Assembly: GCA_051294375.1 (NCBI GenBank)
Contig: CM119263.1
Location: 2,488,182 to 2,552,181, forward strand
Length of the DNA stretch: 64,000 bases
Direction: 5' to 3'
Source: Paraspadella gotoi
Taxonomy: Eukaryota > Chaetognatha
How positions within the stretch are numbered: the first letter of the stretch is position 1; each line of letters opens with the position of its first letter. The position numbers were made by a program, and so were the translations under genes. Shown here piece by piece: positions 1 through 12,711 of this stretch. Under the pieces are notes generated by a model that saw only the letters and a list, made by a program, of their open reading frames with translations, was not told where the DNA came from and did not search any database.

Positions 1-2166
1 TTCAGAAACTCACCTCTACTCACCTAACCTCGCCGCTGGCGTCCCCTGGTCGTCTCCAGCACTTCGTCGACTTCGGCAAAGATGGCGGAATTGGACGCGG
101 ACGAAATCACGACGGCCAAAGTGGAGGAGTTCATCCTCAAAGTGTCTCGACTTCTTCCTAAGGTTCTTGACCGAATGATTGATTGATTGATTGGGTCGAA
201 GTGACTGCTTAATGGATTACGAATTATTAATTTGATTGGTTGATAAATTTATTGTTTTGATTGCCAGCATCAACATAAATAGATAGTTGGATTGCTTTAT
301 GAAATTAATATATTTCTAGTAACCGACTGACTAATAGATTAAACAGTGGCTGCAATCGATTCGATTTATTGATTGATAGATCAGAGAGTTTTTATTGATT
401 TATTTTGACCGATTTACAATCGCTAATCGTTTATAATGATTCGATTTGATCGATGGAAAGATTTGAATGATTGATTGATTGGATCGATCCATCTCGATCG
501 CCATCTTTCCAGGTCGAACTCCACTGTCGCCTCGAAGGATGCGTCCGACCCAAGACCATCTGGGATTTGGCGCAGGAGAAACGAATTCCGCTTCCGAGAC
601 AAACGGAGGAAGAATTCATCGAGTTTTGCGGAGTCGCGAAAGCGAACTGAACTCTCCCCGCTCAGGATCTTTAACCAGGTTGCTCAAGAACATCTCGCTG
701 CAACGGTATGATGTGTCGAGGGGGTTGGAGGGAAGGGGGTGGTTCCGACGGCTGAATGGGGTGCCGTGGTGATGTAAGGGGAAGGTGCGATGGGTGAGCT
801 GTGCTGGAGTGAGGGGGGCAATGCAGGGCTGGAACTGTGACAGAGCTGCTAATAGTCAGAGTATATGAAACCGATCATTACGGTAGAAAGCTCCGCTAAA
901 TCAATATCAAGTTAGACATCCAATCGAACTATGTGAACGATATTCCGAAATCAGTAAATATCGAACTATATTCGTTATTCTGCGATGCTCCACCAAATTT
1001 AAAATAGAACAGAACCCAACAAAGTGTGACCAAGCCCAAACAAGTAAATAGAACCAATCAAAACGTGACTAAGCTCTCAATGAAGTAACTAGAACCGCAT
1101 CTTAAAATTCAGGTTCTCTCATCCGGTCAAGCTCTATGTCTTCGTCACCGTGTGTCGGTCGGCGAACGAGCGGCCGTGCAATCAGCGGACTGGCGGATGG
1201 AGAATCGCAGGGACAAGATAGCGCATCGATGGGCGTCAATCTATTGTAGAAGCTTGTTACCTCCGCCGGTGGATGAATGCGGGTGAGAGAACTGATAGCT
1301 ATGCCTAAATATCCATTGCTATCCGATCCTCGTTGAACTGCTTTCTCTCGGAAGACGAAGCCCATTGGTCGTGATGCGATAATATTTCACGATAATTAAT
1401 CCATCCAATTGTTGATCTATTAATCCATCCATTAACGTCACTTAAACAGGCCGGGCCTGATATGTTCTGATCGTAACTATCTAGCTATCCATTCGCTTAT
1501 GCTCTCTAAACAAGACTCGCGATGATCTAGTAAGTGCGCCAACAGGTTACATAGACTAACAGAGAGTGCCGGTTATAATAGTTGTTAATAGTTGAGTGCC
1601 TGACTTATCAATATGTGTTTTTTAAGTACAGACTGTTGAAAAAAAATTAGTATGATTTTATAGATTATCTATTATGTTTAATCGTCATGGAGCTAATATT
1701 CTTAGTATTTTCCGGATTTATCTTAATAGTTTAAACCGGATGAAGCTATTTTATATCTTCTGAATACAATGTAAATGTGCATATAATTTTTTAAGCAAAT
1801 TAATTTAATCTTTTTTAAAATCGGCAATTCTGGATTAGAGCTTTGAAGAAGTTACCGATCGAAGGTTGATTTAAATGACCAATTTTTAGAAATTTTTATA
1901 TGATTTATTTATAAAAATTGAACAAAAACTTAATAATTTATGGAATGATGTGATGTAACTTGATGATAAGTGATAGACTGGTTTTAATGGTTTTTTCAAA
2001 GTTTTAGTCGCCATTTATAATTAATAAATTTTTGAAATTTGTTAGTTCTAGACCTGGTGAGGTATCTTTCTCATAAGAATTTAAATTTTCTTAAAAATGT
2101 TTTCTTATAACATATCTTGAATAAGTGCTTTAGATATTTAAAATGCTTCCCATGCATGAAAATAAG
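1..2166 (+). repeat. Noisy duplicate of 13193-15125 (probable assembly artefact)
   Basis: The stretch repeats, in order and orientation, the 5' UTR, exons 1-3 and intervening introns of the ADA-like locus at 13193-15125. Differences are mainly single-base insertions and deletions spread evenly over exons and introns, as in an unpolished long read, and the copy ends at a run of N. Real paralogues would differ mostly by substitutions and would spare the coding frame. An allelic or recently duplicated copy cannot be fully excluded. Confidence 0.85.
82..1282 (+). pseudogene. Corrupted copy of ADA-like exons 1-3
   Basis: Three exon counterparts are visible: 82-162, 513-705 and 1113-1282. Exon 1 is intact here (27 codons from ATG to a GT donor, ending LLPK), whereas the copy at 13269 has lost two bases. 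Exon 2 starts VELHCRLEG but has inserted bases that create a stop after AKAN. Exon 3 is badly scrambled by insertions. Because each copy is damaged at different places, the breaks look like sequence error and not decay of a gene. Confidence 0.7.
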
Positions 2167-2191
2167 NNNNNNNNNNNNNNNNNNNNNNNNN
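2167..2191. other. Assembly gap (25 N)
   Basis: Run of 25 N. The DNA just after it (2192-2280) repeats part of the intron minisatellite found near 14045-14135, so the join is probably a scaffolding error. Confidence 0.98.
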
Positions 2192-2280
2192 CAAATCAAT
2201 AGAACCAATCGAACTGTGACGAATTCCCAAATCAAGTAAATAGAACTAATCGTTATTTGGGATGCTCCCAAATTAAAAGC
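2192..2280 (+). repeat. Fragment of the ADA-intron minisatellite
   Basis: Almost identical to about 14045-14135 (units containing AATAGAACCAATC and GTGAC). It is a third partial copy of that intron and marks the end of the duplicated block; sequence from about 2280 on is not found again in the window. Confidence 0.8.
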
Positions 2281-2329
2281 CTATATACCTGTACAGGACT
2301 CAAGGTGAAATGATGGGTAGATATGAGTG

Positions 2330-2620
2330 AGTAAGACTGAGGGGACGCAGATGAGAGGAGAAAAGGATGTAGAAGATTGAGAAACAGTATGGGGAGAAGA
2401 TGGAAGAAAAGAAGGTGGAGAAGAGATGGGGAGGTATGGGCGTAGGTGCTGAAGGGAGGAGACGAATGGGGTAGAAATTATATGATAATAGAGGGAAGGA
2501 AATGGTAATAGATGGGAGGAAGATAGAAAAACAAGAGAATGGAGAGAAGGATAGGGGAGATCGAGAAGGGGTAGAGGGAATGGGGGAGGAGATGGGAGAG
2601 GAGAAATTAAAAGAGATTCC
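2330..2620. repeat. GA-rich low-complexity tract
   Basis: Purine-rich on the + strand, built of irregular GGAGA/GAAGG words. Open frames here are products of low complexity. Confidence 0.8.
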
Positions 2621-2699
2621 TTGGGATTATAACGGCGGGTGCGCGGCTTAACAATTTAATACTCTGTGGGGATATCTATATAATTGGACACTGCTATTT

Positions 2700-2835
2700 T
2701 TATTACATCTCTCACCTCTCGATCAAAATCTCTCACTCTCTCTCTTCTCTCTCTCATTTCTCTCTCTCTCTCTTCTTTCTCTACTCTCTCTCTTTCTTTT
2801 CTCTCTCTCTCTGTCATCTCTACATCTAACTCTCT
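2700..2835. repeat. (TC)n microsatellite-like tract
   Basis: Imperfect CTCTCT/TTCTCT repeats over about 135 bases. Confidence 0.85.
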
Positions 2836-3184
2836 CCTCAATCATACGCATATCATCTCTCGGGTGCAATAATCTCATCCTACTATACGAAAGGGAGTAT
2901 AAATTCGGTGTAATTAGTGGCGATTTCAAAACAGACGACGAAGAAATTCCGGGTGACACGAAAACCCACGGCAGAAGTTCGACAGATCCAACAGGGACTT
3001 TTTATAACCAGAGAGTGATTTCGAGGGCAGAGAAAGAGGATGAGATGAAGAGGAAGGAGGAAGGAGGGAGGAAGGAGGCGAACCTCCCCTCGGAAATTCT
3101 TCAGCGCGATTTTCCTTATCAAAGTCATTCGCACAATCGACCGCCAATATCGGGAACGAACACAAAAATGGAAAAAAGGAAAAA

Positions 3185-3480
3185 AGAATAAAGAAAACGG
3201 AGATTAATTCGATAGTGAGAAGAAAAGGGGGGAGGGTGGGGGGGAGACAGGGGGGGAAAGGGGAGAGAGGGAGGAGACGGAGGATAGAAGGAGATGGGGA
3301 GAGAGGAAAGGGTAGGAGAAGGAGTAGAGGACAGAAGAGGGAGGGAGTCGGAGAATTAGGAATATGAAAAGGAGTTTTTAAAGCGGGGAGAAGGGAGGCA
3401 GGGAGTAAGAAAAGAGAGAATAGACAGAAGGAGGAAGAGAAAAGAGAGCAAGAAATATAACTAAAGTAGACAAAGAAAGA
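3185..3480. repeat. GA/GGA low-complexity tract
   Basis: Purine-only stretch on the + strand (GGGGGAGAC, GGAGAGAGG words). Confidence 0.8.
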
Positions 3481-3687
3481 AAAAACAAATTTCAATTTTC
3501 AATTTCAGTAATTTATTATTTCGCGTTAAAACTATTTTTTTTTAGCAAGATCCAAGAAAGATATTTCTTTGGACGAAAAACTCTGAAAATTTAATCCGAT
3601 GCGAAACATTATGGAAAAAAAACAAAATACGAGACTGAACATCTCTTAGTCAAGAGTTCGACCGATACAACGAGGATAGTCGGTCAG

Positions 3688-3768
3688 TGGGAGAGAGAGA
3701 GAGAGGAGAAGAGAAAGAAGAGAGAAAGAGAAGAGCAGAGGAGAAGAGAGAGAGAGAAAGGAAAGAGA

Positions 3769-3801
<33 letters not shown>

Positions 3802-3805
3802 TAGA
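3688..3805. repeat. (GA)n microsatellite
   Basis: GAGAGA with interspersed GAAGA units, about 115 bases. Confidence 0.9.
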
Positions 3806-4149
3806 AGAATATTAAGTCTCACCCTTTCTTTCATCGATCAATTCCCCCGCCCCTTCAAGAGGCTACTAACGGGATCCACTCTGGTCCACCCAGACGTGGA
3901 ACCCGATTACCGCCGCGCGCCGACGAGGGCAGTGGTCAGAATGACCTGCGAGTCGTCGGGCCGCGAGAATTCCGCACCGTCGGAGCACGGAGATGGCCTT
4001 AAAAAGAGCGCGGCCGAGAGGCAGAGGGGGAGGGGGAAAGCGGGCGGAAAGGGGAGCGGGCAAGAAGCGGAAGATATGTAGAGGGTGGATAGCGAGAAAA
4101 TGTCGAGTCGTGGACGGTGGGAAGAAAAAGGGGGTGAAGTACAACTGAG

Positions 4150-4440
4150 TCATTTATTGATATTGATTTATTGGATTGATTTATGGATTAGAATTGATGG
4201 CATTACATTTGATTGATTGATTATGATTTTCTAGATTGGAAATTGAGAGTTTGAAATTTGCTTAGATTGATGTATGTGATTTATGCCATTATTGATTGAT
4301 TGTTTTAGATTAATTTGATTGATTGATTGTAAAATGTGAATTTGTGATTGATTGAGTTGATTGATATTTCCTAGATTGAATTGATTGGATTAAGACTTTA
4401 ATTATTTATTGAGTATGATTGATAACGAATCGATCGATGC
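4150..4440. repeat. ATTG/TTGA-rich tract
   Basis: Dense imperfect ATTGATTGATT repeats. The same tetranucleotide style occurs at 173-240, 465-482, 13360-13380 and 13645-13665. Confidence 0.7.
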
Positions 4441-4654
4441 ACACAACCCCAAACTCTCCAGTTTCCCTAATCCGTGTTCGAGAACAACCAAGATGAGCGA
4501 AGCCTAGATTCGTTAACTGACGGACACCGAGAGGAGCGCCCGCCATATTCACTGCCAAGGATCAGGTTGGGCTTGAGCTCTGCGCGGCGCCACGGCAACG
4601 GGCGCGGAAGACGCCACCATTATGCCGTTCTATAGCTAGGAAAACTCAATCGCT

Positions 4655-5105
4655 AAATTCAGAAGAAAGGTGGAAAGGGGGGCGGAGGAGATGGGGAAAA
4701 ATGGGAAAAGGGATGTGTGGGGAAGAGAAAGGGGAGAAAGAAGAAGGGGAAAAGCTCCAACAAAGAAGGAGGACTAAAGGCATGGATGGGGAGAGGACGA
4801 AGAGGGAAATAGTGAAATGGAGGAGGGAGAGAATAGAGAATAAGGGGGAAGAGGGAAAGATTAGGGAGGGAGGGAAGTAAAGGGAAAAGCAGGGAGGGGG
4901 GAAACTGTGAACGGGAGGAAGGGGAACAATATTAACTAAAGTGATGGGGATAGGAAGGATGGAAGGATAGAGACGAAAGGAGAGGAGGGGAGGGAAAAGG
5001 ATGTGGATGGGGAAGAGGAAGGGAAAGGGGTAGGTGATGATTACCCAAGATGGCAAGAAGAAGATGGGAGAGAAGAAGAGAGAAGAGAGTAAAGAAGAGA
5101 AGTAG
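4655..5105. repeat. GA/GGGA low-complexity tract
   Basis: About 450 bases of purine-rich + strand sequence. Long open frames on the opposite strand here are leucine/proline-rich and have no other support. Confidence 0.8.
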
Positions 5106-5519
5106 GTTGACTCCCATAATCATCCTAAAAATGCCCTTAACTACCTAAGAATTTACTTTATGTCCCTAACATCAGACGACGAAAACGACAAGTCTGACTA
5201 ACAATTGAATGGCAATTACGAATTTACGTGAAAGTTATTGAAGATAGGCAGTCGTACACCTTATCGTCGTCGGTCGCTATCGATCGTCGTCGGTCGTCTT
5301 CGTCATCACACTACATGGGCAGCAAAATCCGCCTGACTCTCAACCAGCATGCATGTAGATATCAAGCCACGGAACCGAGAGGCAACAATATGGCCGCGAC
5401 GCAGGTGATTATAATGGAAGAACTGCGATGATAGTAACATAGAATGAACGAAATGAATAAAGTGAATGAAATAAATAAGAAGAGGAAAGACCAAAAGAGA
5501 AATTCCTGCCTAGAATGTA

Positions 5520-5710
5520 GAAACACAGCGACAAAAATGAATGAGGAGTGAATAAAAATGAATGAATGAATAGAATGAATAGAATGAATGAATGAAAATG
5601 AAATGAATTGATGAAATGAAAGCAATGAATGTAAATGAATTGAATGAATGAATGAATGATGAATGAATGAAAATAGAATAGAATGAATGAAAATTAAATG
5701 AAATAAAATA
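5520..5710. repeat. (GAAT)n microsatellite
   Basis: Imperfect GAATGAAT/AATGAATG repeats over about 190 bases. Confidence 0.9.
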
Positions 5711-8196
5711 TAACTAAATCAGCCCCATCAACCAACCATCAAGCCTCCATCAACCCCACTTAAAGCGATCTCCAGGCAGATCGCAAGACAAATCGAGGAA
5801 ACAGATGCTCCTCAAACATTCAGTGGAGAAGGGCGGCCGCCGGCGGATAGAAAAGCGGCCCAAAACGGCACGCGCACTCGCGTGCGAAATGGAGCGAAGA
5901 GTAAATTGGAGAAGGCCAACACCTCGCAATGAAGGACGAATGCCAGTTGGGGGCGCATGCCGGAAGAGCGAGAAGGGCGGAGCGAATGGGCGGGGCGTTG
6001 AAATTGGGCGAAGAATTTGTAACGAACACTGTGATGGAATTAAAGTGATCGAAGATCGAGAACGAATTAACAAGAAGAAAAATTGAAAGCGAAACAGGTT
6101 AATAGTTTTATATTTATTAATATTTAACATTTAATACGATTTTAATCTTTATGTTTTAAAATGCTTTCACTCCTTCCGAATAAGGAGTGCACTCGCAATG
6201 CGGAAGTTTGCTCTCAATCCCCGCGACTGGAAGCTGCACCCCTGTTTTCCGAAGGGATAAAAACTAAGATCACGGAAGACTTTCGCTCAACAGAATCGAG
6301 TCCAACGCATCGCAGGTAAAGAGAAATGCAGATATGGTTTAAGCAGATGATATGATAAAGAGTGGATGCTTTTATATAACGTTTAACAGATGAAATGAGG
6401 ATGGTGAATCAATTTACAAGCTAAAAAGGGTTTTTTTTATTATATTTTAAATGATCAATTAATTGTTTACATTTATTATTTCCACATTTACTAAAAATCC
6501 TAATCACTTTCACAACATGACCAAACCGCTTTGCTATTCCCATAAGCCATCTGTCCATGAACCATCCAGCTCATGAAGCCATCAATCTCAGTCCCCGTAC
6601 CACCAGAACAATTGGTCCCCTTCCCGCGTACGAACCCCTTACTCTGACGAGGGACTCGAGCCTACTCATCCCAAAACGTCGATCAAGAAGCCTCCAGTTT
6701 TGGAGATTCCGCACCTCCGCCCTCACAAGGTGGAAGTTAAATTACAATTGAAGAAGTAGATTATATAGATTAAATTAACCGAAGGACTGGTTGTTTTATT
6801 TAATTTACTTTAGTTTTCACTTTATTTTATTTACTTTTTTTGTTTAATTTTTAATACTATTCATTTATTGTTCAAAATGTACTTTATCCAGCTTTCCTTT
6901 GTTCACTTTAACTACTCTCCTCTCTAATATTCAGAACGTTCGACACGAACGAGTCACGCGCGCACGCCGCCTCAAGAGAACTCTTATCCCGCCAAAACAT
7001 TCACCACCCTGCCGGTTTCATTATAACTCAGACACACAAAAATTAATTTAAATTTTAAAATGATCAAAACAAAAGGGAATCGATAATCCGGGTTATTCGG
7101 TCAGTACGAGGAAAACTTGAGTACGCAATGTAAAATTTAAAAATCAAGATTAATTATCCGTCAGCTCTATTTGTAAACATTGTATTTTCGGTTAGTCCAC
7201 TCTCAAGTTCTCACGCAAGCTCAATGATTGCTTCAGCCGCATCTCTGCTTCATCGTCTTCGGCCATCTGTTCGTCTACTACACCTTCGCTTAGACAACCA
7301 GCCCGCACACTCCTCAATTTAATGCAATTTTAACGAAAATAAACCAAAACCCAAATAATTGATCAGAGATTAAGGGAAATTAGGAAGACAGTATCACTTA
7401 CTTGAGATTAAGTTGGAAAGGTATATAAAGTATCAAAGAACCCCTATTTTACACGGGGAATGTATGAGGAGTGGTTAACTGAGATGGGAATTTCGCTTCA
7501 AACTCAACAGACTGAAAAGTCAAATTAGTTCTTTGTGGTCTAATCGGGTCACGTTTACGTTGCACGATTTCGCTTTTTGCTTTGCACACATCAGAAGAGA
7601 TTATTTTCAACTTTTAGCCTGAGTGTTTGTAGTATTGACAATTGCGTTGCGTGTGATAGGATTTTTAGGGTTAATTTCTTATTGATATAGATATTCTGTT
7701 ATTCATTCACACTTTGCAACGTGCCAGTTTCAAAATTTAATTATATGGAAGAATGCTAAAATCAAAATTTTAAAAAAAATATATAAAAAATATTTACTAT
7801 TAACTAAATTAAATATAATTCATTTAAAGAATGAATTATGATTTCAGTGATTCCGATCGATGGATGAACGAAATGGAGGTAGTGGAAATGTGAGCAGGGA
7901 AGAGGAACGAGGAAGATGAAGTGGTAGGGAGGATGGAGGGAAGAGGATGAAGAAAGGAAAATGGAACGTCCAGAGATATGATAACCCGGAAATTGGGCTG
8001 CTCCACCCGCCTTCGAGACACACGTTGTCAGTCCCCTCAGTGATTCGCTATAACTAGTTAAAATGCACTTACACTGACTTAAGACTACATTAACACATTT
8101 ATATACAAATAAAAATCATAGATAATAATGTATCTGTTATAATTATATGGTTAATGACAAATACTCAAAAATGAATTTCTCAGCATCACAGTTTAG

Positions 8197-8420
8197 GACG
8201 CAACCACCCTTCCCCCTTCTATGTTACGCCAGGCTAAGCGCACTCTGGACCTCCACCCGTCCAACCCAAAACCCAAAAAACTGCCCAACGTGAGAACGCG
8301 CTTAACAGAAACCCCAGACGGAACACCCTTTAGACAGCAACCCTATACAAATACAGTCAAAGATCTTGCCCACTTCGTCAAGGCCAAGTTGCAAGAGGGC
8401 TGCTGCTTACTTGAGACCAG
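8197..8420 (+). CDS. Candidate internal exon, unknown protein
   Basis: Between an acceptor (CACAGTTTAG) and a donor (CCAG then GTACAG) there are 74 open codons plus two bases. The translation begins DATTLPPSMLRQAKRT and includes KLPNVRTRLTETPDG and NTVKDLAHFVKAKLQEG. It is not low-complexity, and stops occur in the same frame just outside the borders. No domain is recognised. The 3' UTR-like DNA about 400 bases downstream supports a real + strand gene. A chance open frame remains possible. Confidence 0.4.
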
Positions 8421-8688
8421 GTACAGTTAAATCGAACTAAGAGGCAAGCTAGCAAGTCAGTGAAATAAACTAAAGAGAAGAATTGGCACACAACTAAAGA
8501 GGGCTAAAGTTTTTGATAGGAAACAATTTAAAGCATATAAAGGAAAAGGATTAGTAATCATGAAAGTCTTATAGCATCTGAATCCTCTAAATGATTTAGT
8601 ACGGTGCTCACAGTTCTTAGCATAAAAGGTATTTCGCATTTAAATTAACTTATTATTATTATATATTATATAATGAAACTGCAACAAA

Positions 8689-8832
8689 ATTTCTTTCGCA
8701 ACCAAGGAATGAACTCTCTTCCTTCCGCCGAGGACAACTCGCTCCATGGGAGCGGCGACATCGGGAGAGGGAGAGATTCCGCTGACCTTGCGCGGCGCTT
8801 GCTGATGGCGAGGAGATTGTCAGTGCGGTAGA
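8689..8832 (+). CDS. Candidate terminal exon, unknown protein
   Basis: After CAACCAAG the frame GMNSLPSAEDNSLHGSG stays open for about 43 codons to TAG at 8830-8832. A second frame (RNELSSFRRGQ) is also open to an earlier TGA and would follow the phase of 8197-8420 better, so the reading frame is unresolved. The 3' UTR-like sequence lies just downstream. Confidence 0.25.
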
Positions 8833-9080
8833 GTCGTCATGGACTGTGAGGGCGAGGGACAGGCATTTGACCCGTTGTTTTGGCTGGTGAGGGATGATAA
8901 CCAGGTTAGACCCCAGTAGAGTTAACTGCTAGAGTCAGCTTAGCTGTTGATAAAGAAAAGATTAGGATGGCCAGGTTAGACCACAGTAGAGTCAGCTAGT
9001 GTGCTATGAGTCTTATGTGGTTTTGGAGTTCCAATCTCTTCTCAATGTAATGAAACTAATAAACTCATTGAATAAAGGGA
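8833..9080 (+). other. Probable 3' UTR with two AATAAA signals
   Basis: Non-coding DNA with a 22-base direct repeat (8901-8922 and 8971-8992, containing CCAGGTTAGACC), then AATAAA at 9058-9063 and 9071-9076 followed by an A-rich tail. It fits the end of a + strand transcription unit ending about 4.1 kb before the ADA-like gene. Confidence 0.45.
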
Positions 9081-9089
9081 TAGGAGAGA

Positions 9090-11040
9090 GTAAAAAAAAA
9101 AAGAAAATAATAAAAATAAATTATAAATTAAATAAAAAAAAATAAAATACTTATGTTAGTGAAATTAAATAAATAAATATTATACGATGGAGTTAAATTC
9201 TAAAAGTGATATGTCTCTAATGACAAAAATTTTCTTCAAGTTTTATTTTGAAAATTAAGTATTGTACCAATAGAAATAAGTAGAGATAAAACTCCGCTTT
9301 GGCCATTATATTTAACAAAGATTTGTACTAGGTATATTTAAAAAAAAAAGTTATTCTTTAATAACTTTGAAAAGAACAGAGTAAGAAGGGTGGTGTTGGT
9401 ATCAAAAATTAAAAGCCTAATCATAGGGACAACGCTTTCTAAAAAGTTTATTAAAATTAAATCCATATCTTTCACAGCTTTTGTTTAAATCAGAGTTAAA
9501 GTATAACAGTTTTTGACTTTAAAAATTTCAATAGGCATATAAAAATTTTTTTTTTTCTTTTGATTTGAAAAGGAGAACTGAATTAACATTTGTTTATTAT
9601 TAATTTATTTTTATTCCATAAAATTGCACTTATATTTTCAGTTAAAGTAAAAAACAAGCAAATTTATGTTGTGACTATAATAAAGATGCATTTTTAATAT
9701 ATGATAAATACAATGTTTCAGCTTGATAATAACAGTACGGACATCTACCTTTCTGATCTGTGAAAAAAAAATAGGTCATTTTTTCATTATCTATATACTA
9801 GCAAACAAGCTTGACACAACTGCTTTGTTACATGAATAAAGTTGTAAAAAAATTAATATACTGGTAACAATTTGACAAAGCCAAAACATCATTGTATTAA
9901 ATTGTATTGATAACTATTTATTATTAAATATAAGCAAGAATCTTAAATCTTATTATTTATCATCCATTTTAATTAAGATAAAAATATTTCTCGTAAAGCC
10001 CATTGGAAAGGTTCATCGAGCTGAACTTAATGATAAAAATTATTTATATTTCTACTGCCCTATTTTCAAGATAATAAAGGTCAGGTTATCATGTAAAAGT
10101 TCATGTTATCATGATCCTCTGCATACCCTGCATCTATTTATCTTTTTTCCCTTTATCATGTATTATAAAAATTATTTGAGAGAACAACGAGTGAGGAGGA
10201 ATGCCATTGGTAAGCCTTAGTTACCATCCACTACTCCGACGAATTATTAATTGCCGTTATTTTTATCACTAATGAAGACATAAACATCTAACTATGTACT
10301 ATTATTTTTTTCTTTTAGAGTTCTATGAATAAATATGAAATAAGTAACTTTTTAAAAAAAATTTATATCATCTTTCACCATATATTCAGTCATATCCTAA
10401 AAAACAAAAAAAAAGATATTTGCATGATATTTAGATAATCAACATATGAAATTATAAACATTTCAAAAAATAAAAAGAAATATACATATATATTGAAAAC
10501 ATGATTTTTTTTATGCAGCAGAAAGTAACGTACGAAGCCATTTAATTCATTGTGTCAATAAACACAATCTCCTAAACCTAACCTCAAATATCAATCTTTA
10601 ACTAAAAAATTAAATTAACATAATTCACGAATTTAATAATAAAATGGGGCGTTCTGGGAAAATAAAGGCCGCCGTTGAAATTAAATGATATACATAATTT
10701 TTGTTAACAATTGCAATTGCGGGAAAAACAAATTGAACTAAATCCTCGCCAAAACCCGATTCCATGACATCGTCAATTCAACAGTGGCTTCGCATTTCTG
10801 TGTCGATCGAGTGACCACAATATAATCAAATTAGATGTCATTTAATGATCGTTTATAAATATTCGAGATCTCCAGTCGTCGAGTTAATATTGAAAAGGTA
10901 TTCCTGAGTTTTAAAACAAGAAAAAGAAAACGTTCCTCCTTTTTAAGAAGGAAAAACAAAGGAATTCGATTCCTGTATATTATTTATACCATTTTTAGCA
11001 ATTGGAAATGATACATGATACAACACTTCGAACAGTTTTT
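9090..11040. other. AT-rich DNA with no recognisable feature
   Basis: Long A/T runs, no convincing open frame, RNA gene or repeat family that I can see. A small GC-richer patch near 10640-10870 has no coding signal I would defend. Confidence 0.6.
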
Positions 11041-11285
11041 TTTTTTACCCAGAGAAAATCGTGCGTTTGTAACTGCCTCTTGTTTTTAAAGTTTGATGTT
11101 GGATTTTGCTTACTATGTCATTTACTTGTCGACGCCTTCCTTTAAACTCAAGTGTGTGATCTTGCCAAACTTTTGGTTTAGTTGCGACTTGCCTTAAACT
11201 CGTGTGAGAGACTCGCCGAAAGTGCATCGAAGGGCCCGGCGTGCGAACGAGGTGATGCGCGGTGGTTGAAGTCCCCGTCAGCCAG

Positions 11286-11304
11286 GAGAAAAGAGAGAGA
11301 TGAG

Positions 11305-11392
<88 letters not shown>

Positions 11393-11662
11393 GAGAGAGA
11401 AGAGAGATGAGAGAGAGAGAGAGAGAGAGAAGGACAGAGGAGAGAGACAGAGAGAGAAAAATAGAGAGAGTGAGAGAGTGTGGAGAGAGAGAGAGAGAGA
11501 GAGAGAGAAGAGAGAAGGAAAGAAGAAAAGAGAAGGAGAAGAAAAAGAGAGAGAAGGTAGAGAGAGAGAGGAGGAGGAGGAAAGGAGACGAGAGAGAGAG
11601 AGAAATGAGAGAGGAGAGAGTGGAGAGAGAGAGAGACGAGAGAAGAGAGAGAGATGAGGGAG

Positions 11663-11710
<48 letters not shown>
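11286..11710. repeat. Large (GA)n microsatellite
   Basis: About 425 bases of GAGAGA with GAAGA, GATGA and GGA interruptions. It is open on both strands. On the + strand, 11182-11745 reads as an Arg/Glu repeat protein ending NSLVFDPVTKK then stop. No splice or domain evidence shows that it is translated. Confidence 0.9.
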
Positions 11711-11745
11711 ATTCGTTGGTTTTCGACCCCGTAACAAAAAAATAG

Positions 11746-12080
11746 AAGATACACCGTTACTTCATAACCACTGGCGGTCGTTGTCGTCGGTTTATCGAAT
11801 GCGTCGTCGTCGTTCATCGTCGTCACAAGCCGGATCGAAGATCGAAAGCGGCGGCAGGGGCGTGGAAGGGGGTAGGGGAGATGGAGGGGGGTCAACGCAT
11901 AGCGGGGAAAGGTGGGGGTGAGGCTTCGTAGAGGGGGGAAGCGGGGGGACAGAAAGTGGTTGTTGTTCGTCCACCATCGTCGTTTTTTTTTTTTCGTTCG
12001 ACTGTCGATGCAGTGAAGTTTTTTGGGTGAACAAAACGACGAACGGTGATTCGGGAGGTGAAAAGTGAACAACGAAATAC
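11746..12080. other. GC-richer island, coding potential unclear
   Basis: Open + strand stretches (for example SLSSVYRMRRRRSSSSQ near 11770 and VFWVNKTTNGDSGGEK near 12030) and an open proline-rich minus frame coexist. Composition alone could explain both, so no gene is called. Confidence 0.3.
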
Positions 12081-12711
12081 ACAGTGGGAAAAAAAATATC
12101 AACTAAAATATATTATTTATTTATTTTTTTTATCGTTGAATCAATGACATAAAAACATGGAATTCTTCATTTTTCGTCGTCCGATTTTTTTTGGCAACGA
12201 TAAAATTTTCTCTTCAGCTTAAAATATCTTAATATTTGAGAAGTATTTATAGTGAATTTACTATTTATCTTTTTAAATATATATTTATAAGTAAAATAAA
12301 AATATTGTGTTTTTGCTAATAATTATTTAATAATTGCGATAATTGGATGTGATAGACTTGACATCTACATAAATAAGATAATAAATTTAGAGCGACTGTC
12401 AAGATGGAAGAATTTAAAACTATATATTTAGGACATTTTTGTTTACAGATTGTTTATTATTAATATGTCATCTGACATAAAATATTTTAGAGAAATTAGA
12501 AAAGAATGAAATTATTTAATAAAAAATATAAATAAATTAAAAAAATTATACTATTATTATTATTAGTAGTAGTAATTATATTCTTATCATTTTTTTTAAA
12601 ATCATTATTATTATTATATTATTGTTATATTATTTTTTATTATTATCATTTTATTTACTATTATTATTTTTTTAAATTATTTTTTTATAAATAAAGCTAT
12701 TTCTACACAAG

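Larger units (their letters stand above)
2871..9085 (+). other. Candidate unrecognised multi-exon gene (coding-like islands)
   Basis: Several short GC-richer islands are open in one + strand frame and most have plausible splice borders. 2871-3190 is open for about 105 codons (includes EYKFGVISGDF). 3860-4078 starts after an AG (STLVHPDVEPDYRR). 4483-4565 lies between AG and GT (NNQDERSLDSL). 5776-5900 lies between CCAG and GTAAAT (QIEETDAPQTFSGEG). About 6190-6315 ends at GTAAAG (KTKITEDFRSTE). 6592-6729 ends at GTGGAA (KPPVLEIPHLRPHK). 6935-7014 and 7196 onward follow good acceptors. 8197-8420 and 8689-8832 are described separately. A 3' UTR with AATAAA follows. No known domain is recognised, frames cannot all be chained with confidence, and GC-rich DNA gives chance open frames, so this is a candidate only. 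Confidence 0.3.

Noticed and set aside
82-1282. A separate ADA pseudogene
   Set aside because: Introns and 5' UTR are duplicated too, and indels are not biased to either copy; assembly duplication is simpler.
11278-12102. Long leucine/serine-rich minus-strand frames over the GA tract
   Set aside because: Pure product of the (GA)n microsatellite; every frame lacking TGA stays open.
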